The position numbers were made by a program, and so were the translations under genes. Positions 52,475 to 60,624 of a DNA stretch of 64,000 bases are shown here, in pieces. The DNA comes from CAYNRE01 sp964399535 (GTDB lineage Bacteria > Planctomycetota > Planctomycetia > Pirellulales > CAYNRE01), in contig CAYNRE010000058.1 in assembly GCA_964399535.1 (NCBI GenBank), positions 1 through 64,000 on the forward strand, written 5' to 3'. Positions within the stretch are counted from its first letter, which is position 1, and every line of letters begins with the position of its first letter. A model generated the notes under the pieces. It was not told the DNA's origin. It worked only from the letters and a program-made list of their open reading frames with translations, and did not search any database.

Positions 52475-53131
52475 CTAGTCGGGGGCGATGCCCAAGTAGG
52501 TGAGCATCATTCGGATCAGTTCCTTCGCGAAATCGTCGGCCGAAAGATGGCCGGTTATGGCGTTGTTTCCGTACAGCACCCGGGCATCGAGCGCGCTGAG
52601 GGTTAGCCCGAAGGCAAACTGGGCCGCCGCCAATGGCTCGGGGTGGCGAATCTCGTCCTGGCGAGCCGCCAGCAGATTAATCAGCCGCTCTGCGATATAC
52701 CGCCCCAACCGCTCGGCGGATTCGCGAAATTTTTCGTCGTTTCCGCCGCGAATGATGAACGAGCGAATCAGGCCGGGCCGCTCGAAGTAAACGCGCGTCA
52801 GAAACGGAATCGTTTCCTGCAGAATCTCGCGGATCGAGGCCCCCTGCCAATGCTCGGGGTCGAGCGCCACGTCGGTGGTGGCAATCGCCTCTTCACAGAA
52901 CCGCTCGTGCAAGCAACCTAGGAGCGCTTCCTTGTCGTGGAAACGGGCATAAAAAGCGCCGACCGAAGATTGAGCCCGGCGGACAATCTCGGCCACGCTC
53001 GCGCCTTCAAACCCGCGCTCGGCCAGCACCTGTTCGGCGGCGTCCAAAATGCGATCGAGGGTTTCCTGGCTGCGAGCCTGACGCGGAGGCCGCACCCAGG
53101 CCACGTTATGGTTCTGGGGTATCGTCGACAT
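52475..53131 (-). CDS. TetR-family transcriptional regulator
   Basis: A 218-residue repressor. The N-terminal helix-turn-helix is ILDAAEQVLAERGFEGASVAEIVRRAQSSVGAFYARFHDKEALL (split), typical of TetR. The C-terminal 140 residues are the ligand-binding helical domain. The ATG at 53131 has GGAGAG upstream; a GTG at 53143 lacks spacing. A consensus promoter with a palindromic operator lies 130-185 bases upstream, pointing to self-control. It is 158 bases upstream of the redoxin fusion gene on the same strand, which may be its target. Confidence 0.93.
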   Translation of the reverse strand: MSTIPQNHNVAWVRPPRQARSQETLDRILDAAEQVLAERGFEGASVAEIVRRAQSSVGAFYARFHDKEALLGCLHERFCEEAIATTDVALDPEHWQGASIREILQETIPFLTRVYFERPGLIRSFIIRGGNDEKFRESAERLGRYIAERLINLLAARQDEIRHPEPLAAAQFAFGLTLSALDARVLYGNNAITGHLSADDFAKELIRMMLTYLGIAPD

Positions 53132-53261
53132 GCGCTTTACCACTCTCCCCTGGGGGGCTCGCCCCCACCGGCCTTACGCCTCGGCAATCGCTAACTGCCA
53201 CGCCGAGGCAAAACCAACCGGCGGCTTGCGCCACACCGGCCCAGGACGAGCGAAACCGCCC

Positions 53262-53315
53262 AAACAAGAACCAGGATTCTTGTTCTAAGTCTATCGGCGC
53301 GCCCAAGGTGTGTCA
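53262..53315 (-). promoter_or_regulatory. tetR promoter and operator
   Basis: On the minus strand TTGACA (53315-53310), 17 bases, TAGACT (53292-53287). The operator AACAAGAA (53262-53269) / TTCTTGTT (53276-53283) has perfect 8-bp arms with a 6-base spacer and covers the expected start point near 53280. Confidence 0.75.
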
Positions 53316-53663
53316 ATCAGCACTTCTAGAGCACAGTTATCCCCGGATGCGACCGCGCTGGCTATCGATTCGCGGATCCACGGAGCCCGGTCGCTGGGAG
53401 GGATTGGGGTGCCCCTCGGCGGGCTTGAACCCGATCCTGCCGCACAAAAAGGGGGCAAGCCAGCCGGCATCGGGCTCGGCGAAGGCACTCTCCTCCGTTA
53501 CGATCCGTCGCCCTCGCAAAACACGCTGCCGCGAGCGCCGGCAGAGCAGCCGCGCAGCTTACCGGCCGGGCTGCCGATCGCCAGGGCGAATCCGGCCACC
53601 CGCCAGCGATCGCCACCTAGCGAATTTCGCTCATTCGCCACCCGCCAGGGGAAAGACCCGCCG
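53316..53663. other. Intergenic, nothing recognised
   Basis: About 350 bases upstream of the DMT gene. An in-frame extension of that gene covers it but has no homology-like features. Confidence 0.5.
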
Positions 53664-53996
53664 ATGCGGACCGTACTACTGCTGATTGCTTCGAACTTGT
53701 TCATGACGGCCGCCTGGTACGGCCACCTGCGATTCAAATCGCACGCAATTCTGGCGGTGATCCTGGTGAGCTGGCTGATCGCCTTGCCCGAGTACGCGCT
53801 GCAGGTGCCGGCCAACCGGCTCGGTCACGGCCAGTTCACCGCTCCGCAACTGAAGATCATTCAAGAGGTGATCTCGATCACGATCTTCGTGCTCTTCAGC
53901 ATTACCTACCTGGGTGAATGGCCGCGCTGGAACGAAGCCCTGGCCCTGCTGTTGGTAATTGCCGCGGTGGCGGTGGCGATCATCCCGCGCGGGTAG
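53664..53996 (+). CDS. DMT-family small membrane protein (DUF486)
   Basis: A 110-residue membrane protein with four helices. MRTVLLLIASNLFMTAAWYGHLRFKS and WLIALPEYALQVPANRLGHG are the hallmarks of the DUF486 branch of the drug/metabolite transporter superfamily, and TAPQLKIIQEVISITIFVLF is its strongest block. It may act as a dimer like small multidrug exporters; no substrate is known. AGGGGAAAG precedes the ATG. Confidence 0.93.
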   Translation: MRTVLLLIASNLFMTAAWYGHLRFKSHAILAVILVSWLIALPEYALQVPANRLGHGQFTAPQLKIIQEVISITIFVLFSITYLGEWPRWNEALALLLVIAAVAVAIIPRG

Positions 53997-54037
53997 CTGA
54001 CCAGGGCGGCGACCCACATTTCCTGGTAGGTTTGGCC

Positions 54038-55246
54038 TTACCGGGCCAACGCCGGGTCGACAGTCGCCTTGCCGAGCCATGGCACGCTCATCAGACAGCG
54101 CCGCAGGAGCACCTCGGGGTCGCCCTCGGCCAGTTCGTTCGCGTCGTGGTCATAGCTGGCCTCGGGCCAGATGCGCGCTGCCCGGTCGAGGACGGGCGCT
54201 AGCGACTGGGGGCGAAAGTCTTTGATCTGTTGCTCCGACCACACCGACTGTCGCAGGGCAAACGGGCGCAAATAGTCGAGCGCCGCGCGCAGCGAGCGCC
54301 CGTCGTCGGTTTGAAAACGCCACAGGTCGCACTCGGCCTCGAGCCCGGCATCGGCCAACACGGCCAAGCCCTCCAGGTTCATCACGCTGTAATCCCACGA
54401 CTTGGTCCGCTGCGTCTCCAGCGGCTGCCGACCGTCGGGCTGAATCTGGGCCGCCACGCGCCGCTGCTGGGCGGCCCCGGCCACTTGGCGGGCCGTGTTG
54501 GAATCGCCCAGGTATAAGGCCAGGCAGGCCCGCTGAGCGTCGTACCACGTGCCGTGATTGTTTTTGGCCCGCGCCTCTGCCTGGCCCAGCTCGCTTTCGG
54601 CAAGCCAGCGGGCATATTCGGCGATCCAAGCCTGGCATTGCCGGTGGTCGTCGCTCGTCCAGCCGCTCCAGTTCAGCAGCAGACGCTCGCAGCGGGCCAT
54701 ATCGATCAGAGTCATGCCGCGAATCAAGCCGATCGGCAGCCCGCGCGCTTGGCCCGGAATGCATTGAGCATATTCCAGGTTGGGGTTCATCCGCGTTGCC
54801 GGATCGATCCACCAGGCTCGCAGCCAATCGGCGGCTCGTTGGGCCAGCGCTTCGTCACTCCCCAGAGCATAGCCCACGGCCAGCCAGGTTACCGCGTCGC
54901 CCCAACGAAAGTAGGTGCCCCGGTCGTAGCGGTCGGTGTTCGCCTCGGGGTTCACCTGTCCGTCGCGAAACAGATAGGGAAGCCCATCGGCCGTGCGCGG
55001 GTTGGGCCAGTGATAGGGAGCCAGGGCGAAATAGTCGTGTGGGTCGCCGCTCGGAGCCACCGAAGTCTTGTCGCGCACGGTCACGATCGGCCGGGCCAGC
55101 TCCTTGCCCGCTCGCTCGAGCAGGCGCTGCCGGGCGGTGTCCTGCGCGAGTGCCGGGCCGACGGCCCAGGCGCACCCTAGGCCCAGCGCCATCAGGCCAG
55201 CCAGCCTACCGAGCCGGGTTACGATTTCGGCTAACACTCTGGCCAT
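54038..55246 (-). CDS. Alginate-lyase-family secreted protein
   Basis: A 402-residue secreted protein of the alginate lyase family (PF05426, PL5-like alpha/alpha fold). A signal peptide ends at ALAQD. Family blocks are YFALAPYHWPNP, RWGDAVTWLAVGYALG, and the active-site region ARAKNNHGTWYDAQRACLAL, where Asn-Asn-His is conserved, then TKSWDYSVMNLEGLAVLADAG. It may cleave alginate or a related uronic polymer. It is a lone gene, convergent with the DMT gene. The ATG at 55246 gives a long N-region before the hydrophobic core. Confidence 0.9.
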   Translation of the reverse strand: MARVLAEIVTRLGRLAGLMALGLGCAWAVGPALAQDTARQRLLERAGKELARPIVTVRDKTSVAPSGDPHDYFALAPYHWPNPRTADGLPYLFRDGQVNPEANTDRYDRGTYFRWGDAVTWLAVGYALGSDEALAQRAADWLRAWWIDPATRMNPNLEYAQCIPGQARGLPIGLIRGMTLIDMARCERLLLNWSGWTSDDHRQCQAWIAEYARWLAESELGQAEARAKNNHGTWYDAQRACLALYLGDSNTARQVAGAAQQRRVAAQIQPDGRQPLETQRTKSWDYSVMNLEGLAVLADAGLEAECDLWRFQTDDGRSLRAALDYLRPFALRQSVWSEQQIKDFRPQSLAPVLDRAARIWPEASYDHDANELAEGDPEVLLRRCLMSVPWLGKATVDPALAR

Positions 55247-55469
55247 TGGAACCCTGAAAGAAGCGGTACCCGGGCCAGCCCACACGCCCAGGCGCATTGG
55301 ACCGACGCGAAAACAGGGCCCAGTTGCCAGCCGGCGCTGGGCCGCTCATGCTACAAGATGGTAGCCTAACCATAGGCTCGGCCGGTGTCGCCCGTTGTCT
55401 GGCGGTTGGGCACGGGCGGCTGGAAACCCGATCCGCGACGTGGTCACCCAAGCGCGAGGAACGAAACGC

Positions 55470-56453
55470 ATGCGGCAACCCTCTTGGCTGGTTCGCTTCG
55501 CGATCGTGGCGATCACCGTTTGTGCCGGGCCGAGACCAACCGCCTCGGCTGCCGGCAAATTGCTGCGGCTTCACCTGCCGGCCGGTGAAACGTGGGTTAC
55601 CCGGTTTCATCAGCGCGTCGACGCACAGGCCACCATCGACGGCCAGCCCGCCGACCAGCCCGTGGTTACGTTCAACGAGCAAACGATTGAGTCGGCCCAG
55701 ACCTCGGCGGCCGCCGACGCGCCCGACCAGGTGCGCATCGAACAGCGGTTTACCCGATTCGCGCTCAAGCAGAAACTAGCCCAGGGGCCGGAGCTCGAAT
55801 TCGACACCGCCGAGGGCAAGCCGGGCGAGGGGCTGTTGGCTCAAGTGGGGCCAGCCTACCAGGCACTGCTCAAGGCCCGGCTGGGTTACGTATTGGGCCC
55901 GCGGGGCGACGTGGTCGAATCGAACGCCCGCGATCAACTGCTCGCAGCGCTGGCCGAGGATCCCGAGAACCTGGCGATGCTCAAGTCAATTTTTACCGAC
56001 GAGGCCCTCCAGCAATACGGCGGAACCGGCGGCTTCGCATTTCCCGAGGAACCGGTCGACCTCGACGAGACCTGGGAGGTCGCCCGCGAAATCGCGATGC
56101 CCATTGCCGGACCGCAGCAAACGGTGTTTCACTATCGTTACCTGGGCACGGTCACGAGCCAGGGGCAGACCTACGACCGCCTGGCCTTCACGGTCGATTT
56201 AGACTTTGCGCCCGACCCCGGGCTGCCCTACGACTTGAAGTTAGTGGAGCACCAGCTCCAGGGCCAGATTGATCTCGACCCCACGACCGGACGCACGCTG
56301 CGGGTCGAGCAGACGCAGACTGGCGTGTTCGACATTACCGTGGGGGACAAGCACGCCCGGCAGCAGTTCACCACCGTGACCAAGGTCACGAGCCTGCCGC
56401 CGGGGGCCGAGGAAAAACCCACGGCAGGGCCCGCCCCGCGGAACCCGGGTTAG
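55470..56453 (+). CDS. Exported protein, DUF6263-like
   Basis: A 327-residue exported protein: signal peptide MRQPSWLVRFAIVAITVCAG, then a beta-rich region (LLRLHLPAGETWVTRFHQRV, LARLGYV-type strands, DETWEVAREIAMPIAGPQQT, FHYRYLGTV) similar in pattern to planctomycete DUF6263 proteins. The tail is Lys/Pro-rich. No catalytic site is seen; it might bind a hydrophobic ligand. GAGGA is 11 bases before the ATG. Assignment is tentative. Confidence 0.7.
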   Translation: MRQPSWLVRFAIVAITVCAGPRPTASAAGKLLRLHLPAGETWVTRFHQRVDAQATIDGQPADQPVVTFNEQTIESAQTSAAADAPDQVRIEQRFTRFALKQKLAQGPELEFDTAEGKPGEGLLAQVGPAYQALLKARLGYVLGPRGDVVESNARDQLLAALAEDPENLAMLKSIFTDEALQQYGGTGGFAFPEEPVDLDETWEVAREIAMPIAGPQQTVFHYRYLGTVTSQGQTYDRLAFTVDLDFAPDPGLPYDLKLVEHQLQGQIDLDPTTGRTLRVEQTQTGVFDITVGDKHARQQFTTVTKVTSLPPGAEEKPTAGPAPRNPG

Positions 56454-56939
56454 CCGCCCGTTGGTGCGTCAAGAGAAGTCTGGATGATCTGACAAGCCCG
56501 GCAGGGTGTGTACGAAGTGCGTACCGTAAGAAGTGCCTGATGAATGAGATTTCGGCTTGGGGTTGCTACGCTCCAACTCATGCCAAACGAGCGACGATCT
56601 CCGACGCCTGAAGGGGCGTACTCTTTCACGGTCGTAACGTAACGCCGGGCACCGTCTTTCAACGACGGTTACGCGCGGGCACTATTGCGCAGCGTGATTC
56701 GTCGCTCGCTCTGGCAATATCCACTCGATCCAGTAGCCATTGTCATATCGGCGTTCGTGTAGCCGGCCGGGAAGCGCTGCCGCGTCAAATCCCCTGGGTA
56801 ACTGGGACAAGCTCTCTCGCCGAACCGGGACGGGGACGACAAGGGAGCGGGACGCCGATAAGCTGGCCATAGACATTCGTTCACTAATTCGCCAAAATGC
56901 TAGCGTCCCAAGTTGTACCCCGGATACGGACTAAGCAGG
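56454..56939. other. Left boundary of the restriction-modification island
   Basis: About 490 bases with lower GC than the flanks. A minus-strand frame at 56682-56876 (64 codons) has an ordinary composition but no recognised domain and may be a gene fragment. No tRNA or integrase was seen at this edge, and no clear promoter for the methylase. Confidence 0.45.
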
Positions 56940-58277
56940 ATGCCCAACAGAACGTACACCGTCGTTTCGCTCTTCTCGGGCGGTATGGGCCTTGATCTGG
57001 GCCTTGAACGGACCGGCCGGTTTAACGTGCTCGCTTGCGTGGAGAAGGTTCCCGCCTTCTGCGACACGATCCGAGCGAATCGACCCCAGGTTGAGTTGTT
57101 CCCCGTGTCAGTCGAAGACCTGGACCCGCTCGCGGTCCTGGACAAGATTGGCCTAGCGCCGGGCGAACTCGACTTGCTGGCCGGTGGACCTCCCTGTCAG
57201 TCGTTTAGTACCACGGGCAAGCGGGGAACAACCCAAGACCCGCGAGGTACGCTGCTTTGGCAGTATCTTCGATTCGTCGAAGCCATGCGCCCCAAGTTCT
57301 TCATCATGGAGAACGTCCGGGGGCTTCTTTCGGCCGGTCTGCGCCATCGGCCGATCGCTCAACGTCCGAACAAGGGAGGTCCGCCTTTAGCTCCCGAGGA
57401 AGAGCCTGGTTCAGTTGTCCGGGCGTTTGCGGAAGACCTACAGAAACGAACGGACGCCGCCTATCACATGGACTGCTTTGAGGTCAACGCCGTCAATTAT
57501 GGCGCGCCTCAGTTACGTGAGCGCGCGATCTTCATTGGCAACCGTTACAACGCCGTTGTGGACTTCCCGGACCCGACGCATGGGCCAACAAATGGCAGCG
57601 GTAACGGCAACAGACAGAAGACCTTGTTTGAGGAACCCGGCTTGCAACCTTGGCGTACTCTGAGGGACGCCGTAGGACACCTTCACGAAACAGAACCAGA
57701 GGTCTTGGACTTTAGCCCTCGCAAGAAGAGCTACCTTGCGATGGTCCCGCCTGGGTCAAACTGGCGAAGCTTGCCGGTCGAAGTCCAGAAGGAGTCAATG
57801 GGGACAGCTTGGCACGCGAAGGGAGGTCGGTCCGGCTGGTGGCGTCGATTGAACTTCGACCTCCCTTGCCCAACCTTGTTGACGATGCCCAACCATGCGG
57901 GAACCTCGCTTTGTCATCCAACAGAGTTGCGAGCGCTGAGCTTGAAAGAGTATGCCGCAATTCAAGAATTTCCCGACGACTGGAAGTTGTGCGGGAAGAC
58001 TGCGGAGAAGTATGCACAAGTCGGCAACGCAGTCCCGGTACGCCTCGGTAGCGTTGCGGGTGAGGTGATTGCCGAACAACTCGACACGCTTAGTTGTCGA
58101 AGGTGGAAAGTTTACGCGACGAAGCCGGAAGCGTATCGGATCAACTACGTTCAGTCGCACGTCCGAACTCGCCAATGGTTCAAAGCCGGGGAGACGTTCA
58201 TTTGGGGTGATGGGGACGCGAACGAACAGCCGACCTATGCCGCCCCAAAGACCAAACGCAAGACCACGCGAATTTAG
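56940..58277 (+). CDS. DNA (cytosine-5) methyltransferase of a type II R-M system
   Basis: A 445-residue m5C methylase. Motif I LFSGGMGLDLGLE (SAM), motif IV GGPPCQSFS with the catalytic Cys, motif VI MENVRG, motif VIII QLRERAIFIGNR and motif X AQVGNAVPVRL are all present, with a target-recognition region at about 240-320. It protects host sites from the nuclease encoded 12 bases downstream. Lower GC and codon use unlike the flanks suggest horizontal origin. The start is ATG at 56940; a TTG 9 codons earlier is possible. The site recognised is unknown. Confidence 0.95.
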   Translation: MPNRTYTVVSLFSGGMGLDLGLERTGRFNVLACVEKVPAFCDTIRANRPQVELFPVSVEDLDPLAVLDKIGLAPGELDLLAGGPPCQSFSTTGKRGTTQDPRGTLLWQYLRFVEAMRPKFFIMENVRGLLSAGLRHRPIAQRPNKGGPPLAPEEEPGSVVRAFAEDLQKRTDAAYHMDCFEVNAVNYGAPQLRERAIFIGNRYNAVVDFPDPTHGPTNGSGNGNRQKTLFEEPGLQPWRTLRDAVGHLHETEPEVLDFSPRKKSYLAMVPPGSNWRSLPVEVQKESMGTAWHAKGGRSGWWRRLNFDLPCPTLLTMPNHAGTSLCHPTELRALSLKEYAAIQEFPDDWKLCGKTAEKYAQVGNAVPVRLGSVAGEVIAEQLDTLSCRRWKVYATKPEAYRINYVQSHVRTRQWFKAGETFIWGDGDANEQPTYAAPKTKRKTTRI

Positions 58278-58289
58278 GCAGGAATGCTC

Positions 58290-59384
58290 ATGGCGAAAAG
58301 ACGGACCTCCGGCAATGAACTCTTCGACGTACTGCGCGCCCCGCAGCATCACTTCGACGCGAATGAAATCGTTGGGCATTTCTCCAACGTCAGCGCAGAT
58401 CGCGTTCGCGACCTTTCTGATGACCTCGCTCACTACATTCGCACGAACTTGCCGAAAGCATTCGAGCGGCGGGACGGTCTGGCGGACTACCGCACGAACC
58501 CCTACGTGTTGATGGCTTCGGCCAGCGTGATGAACTTGGACGACCCCAAGAAGTTTGGGAGCTTTTTGTTCAACAGCAAGCTTTACATGGCCCTGGAAAC
58601 GTCGTTTGGGAAATCTGTCGAAGCAACTCTTGTCGGTCTCTATCCATGCAACAAAAAAAACAAATGGGTTGAGGCACCCGAGAAGGCGGCGGAATTTGCA
58701 GCACTTGAAGGACTTAGCCGGCAAGAGCGCGCTCGCCGTCGCACGCGATCTGTCTGGCGTGAGGTTGACAAGTCTTGCGTGTCTGGCAATCGCCGCTATC
58801 TGGTTGGGATCAAGAGCGGTCCCAACACGATCAATGATACCCAAGTCCAGGCAATGACGACTGCCATTGCTCAGAATCATACGGTCTGGATGGAACAAAC
58901 TCAGAAGAAGTTCCCCAAGGTTCGCGAGCTTGACATTGTCATCGGGTTGACCTACGGGACCGATCGCACAACCAACAATAAAGACAATCAGATTCTCGCG
59001 AAGCTGCTGGATCACGGTTTCGTCGAAGAAGACCGCAAGAATCGGCCGGGGGTTCTGATCGACACTGCCACTCGCAGAATTCGAGTTTATCGCCGTATCG
59101 GGAAAGACTTCTGGGCCTTCATCGGCAACCCGAGGAATCCGAATTCCTCCCCGTTCATTTTCCTCGAAGTCCTGCTTGGCCTGACGAAAGCGCTCGCGAG
59201 TGTAGACGAGACTGAACCGCTCGAAGACCGAGTGAACGCGAAGATTCAACAGCTATGTCTCGCGCTGTCCAGATTGCAGTTCCCGCGCAAGAGCCTGCCT
59301 GAGTGGGTACGGGAAGATTTTTCAGAGAACGAGTTGTTCTGGTTCGCTACCGCGATGTCTGCCTTCTACGATGATGGTATCTGA
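58290..59384 (+). CDS. Type II restriction endonuclease, PmeII-like
   Basis: A 364-residue protein directly after the methylase. Its NPYVLMASASVMNLDDPKKF, SFLFNSKLYMALETSFGKSVE and VGIKSGPNTINDTQVQAM blocks match the PmeII family; the Ile-Lys-Ser-Gly strand is the expected catalytic PD-(D/E)XK part, with Asp from an earlier strand. It would cut unmodified DNA at the methylase site. AGGA lies 7 bases before the ATG at 58290. One line counted (58561-58620) has 28 G/C of 60, far below the surroundings. Its stop overlaps the vsr start (TGATG). Confidence 0.85.
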   Translation: MAKRRTSGNELFDVLRAPQHHFDANEIVGHFSNVSADRVRDLSDDLAHYIRTNLPKAFERRDGLADYRTNPYVLMASASVMNLDDPKKFGSFLFNSKLYMALETSFGKSVEATLVGLYPCNKKNKWVEAPEKAAEFAALEGLSRQERARRRTRSVWREVDKSCVSGNRRYLVGIKSGPNTINDTQVQAMTTAIAQNHTVWMEQTQKKFPKVRELDIVIGLTYGTDRTTNNKDNQILAKLLDHGFVEEDRKNRPGVLIDTATRRIRVYRRIGKDFWAFIGNPRNPNSSPFIFLEVLLGLTKALASVDETEPLEDRVNAKIQQLCLALSRLQFPRKSLPEWVREDFSENELFWFATAMSAFYDDGI

Positions 59385-59728
59385 TGGAACGGACGCTTCG
59401 CGACCGCCAGCCGTCTGGTCGATTCGAGAACGTGTCTCCCGTCCGCTCGCCAGCGATGGGAGCGGTTCGCGGCAACGGAAACAAGACAACAGAGAGACGT
59501 TTGCGGTTAGCGCTCGTTCGGGCAGGCGTTGCCGGCTGGACAATGAACGATTCGCAACTCCCAGACAAACCTGACTTCTGGTTTGACTCCGGCCTCGTTG
59601 TTTTCGTTGATGGTTGCTTCTGGCACGGTTGCCCAAAGTGCGGGCACGTTCCCAACGTCAACCGCTCGTTGGCAGCTTTCAGCAGGCTGCGTACTCGCAG
59701 GCCAGCGACCGCGAGGATACCGACCTGA
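59384..59728 (+). pseudogene. vsr: Truncated very-short-patch repair endonuclease
   Basis: An open frame of 114 codons that begins inside the nuclease stop (TGATG). Residues about 30-95 match Vsr: TTERRLRLALVRAGVAGWTM, KPDFWFDSGLVVFVDGCFWH and GCPKCGHVPNVN, the metal-binding FVDGCFWHGCP core. Homology ends abruptly at NVN; the following 23 residues are unrelated and the normal C-terminal part (kinase-like KI..N..RD... and GW.V...W.) is absent. Vsr repairs T:G mismatches made by deamination of methylated C, so its loss leaves the methylase sites unprotected from mutation. Probably non-functional. Confidence 0.75.
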
Positions 59729-59922
59729 GTCGCTAGTTCTGCGCGTTTGCGAGCCGCACCGCTCAGGGCGTGTCGCTGGTTGAAACCAGCCACGGCGGAT
59801 TGTTTCAGCGGCTGGCGGGGCGAGGCCACTCAGGTACGCCGCAGTGGGCATGGGCTACGCGCTTCCAGCAGGCCCAGGGCCAGCCTGATGCATGAGCATG
59901 GCACCGCGCCACCTCCGCCGCC
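59729..59922. other. Sequence replacing the vsr 3' end
   Basis: About 190 bases after the Vsr break. A minus-strand open frame (to 59829) reads SPRQPLKQSAVAGFNQRHAL... LATQVGILAVAGLRVRSLL and looks like coding DNA of unknown family, possibly from a mobile element that cut the gene. Confidence 0.35.
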
Positions 59923-59963
59923 AAAAAAAGGGCGTCGGTCCTCTCCCCCGGCCCTCGAACGCC
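59923..59963 (-). terminator. Intrinsic terminator of coaD
   Basis: On the minus strand the stem AGGCGTTCG...CGACGCCC (one bulge, 59955-59963 with 59930-59938) is followed by seven T. It begins 17 bases after the coaD stop. Confidence 0.55.
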
Positions 59964-59979
59964 TGCTTCAACCAAGCCC

Positions 59980-60546
59980 CTATTCGAACCGCGAGCCCGG
60001 CGATTCGGCCACAGCCGGCCAGCTCCCCGGCGCCGGAACCGTGCGGGCCGGCGAAAGCTTGGTGCGGAGCACCTCGATCACCTCGGGCGGAACGAACCGA
60101 GCCAGCGACTGGTCGCTGGCCAAGGGGGCAATTTCCTTGATGAGCGAACTGGATACGTGGGCAAAGTGCTCATCGGCCATGAGGAATACCGTCTCGATGC
60201 CCGGATCGAGCTGACGATTGGCCATGACCATGGTCATTTCCGCGGCGATATCGGTCAGGGGCCGCACGCCGCGAATCATGACAAACGCCCCACATTGGCG
60301 GACGAAGTTCACCGCCAGGCCGGAGAAACAGCGGACGTCGACGTTGCCAAACTTGCGGGTGGTGCGGCGAACCAGGTCGACTCGCTCGTCGAGAGTGAAC
60401 AGCCCCTCTTTCTTGACGTTGATGCCGATGCCCACGATCAGCTTGTCGACCAGTTGGCTGCCGCGCTCGATCACATTCAAGTGGCCGAGCGTGATCGGGT
60501 CGAACGAGCCCGTATAAACGGCCACTCGCGAGTGCTTCTTGCCCAT
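59980..60546 (-). CDS. coaD: Phosphopantetheine adenylyltransferase
   Basis: Catalyses the fourth step of CoA synthesis, ATP plus 4'-phosphopantetheine to dephospho-CoA. The nucleotidyltransferase motif TGSFDPITLGHLNVIERG with GxxxTLGH is at residues 12-29, RGVRPLTD at about 94, and the HVSSSLIKE signature near 130. The core is about 160 residues as usual; here 188 with a Pro/Ala-rich C-terminal extension. The ATG at 60546 has AGAGG five bases upstream; the GTG two codons earlier overlaps that site. Confidence 0.96.
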   Translation of the reverse strand: MGKKHSRVAVYTGSFDPITLGHLNVIERGSQLVDKLIVGIGINVKKEGLFTLDERVDLVRRTTRKFGNVDVRCFSGLAVNFVRQCGAFVMIRGVRPLTDIAAEMTMVMANRQLDPGIETVFLMADEHFAHVSSSLIKEIAPLASDQSLARFVPPEVIEVLRTKLSPARTVPAPGSWPAVAESPGSRFE

Positions 60547-60624
60547 TGCCACCTCTCTCCGGCTGCCAAGTCGGCCCCCCGCCCGCCCAGGCGCGTCAAA
60601 CCCCAGGCCGGAGCGTCCGCTTCA

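Noticed and set aside
56682..56876. 64-codon minus-strand frame upstream of the methylase as a possible controller protein of the R-M system
   Set aside because: It has no helix-turn-helix and faces away from the methylase; kept only as a possible fragment.
59500..59829. Minus-strand frame opposite vsr as a transposase
   Set aside because: No DDE or zinc-finger motif could be identified; left as unrecognised sequence after the vsr break.
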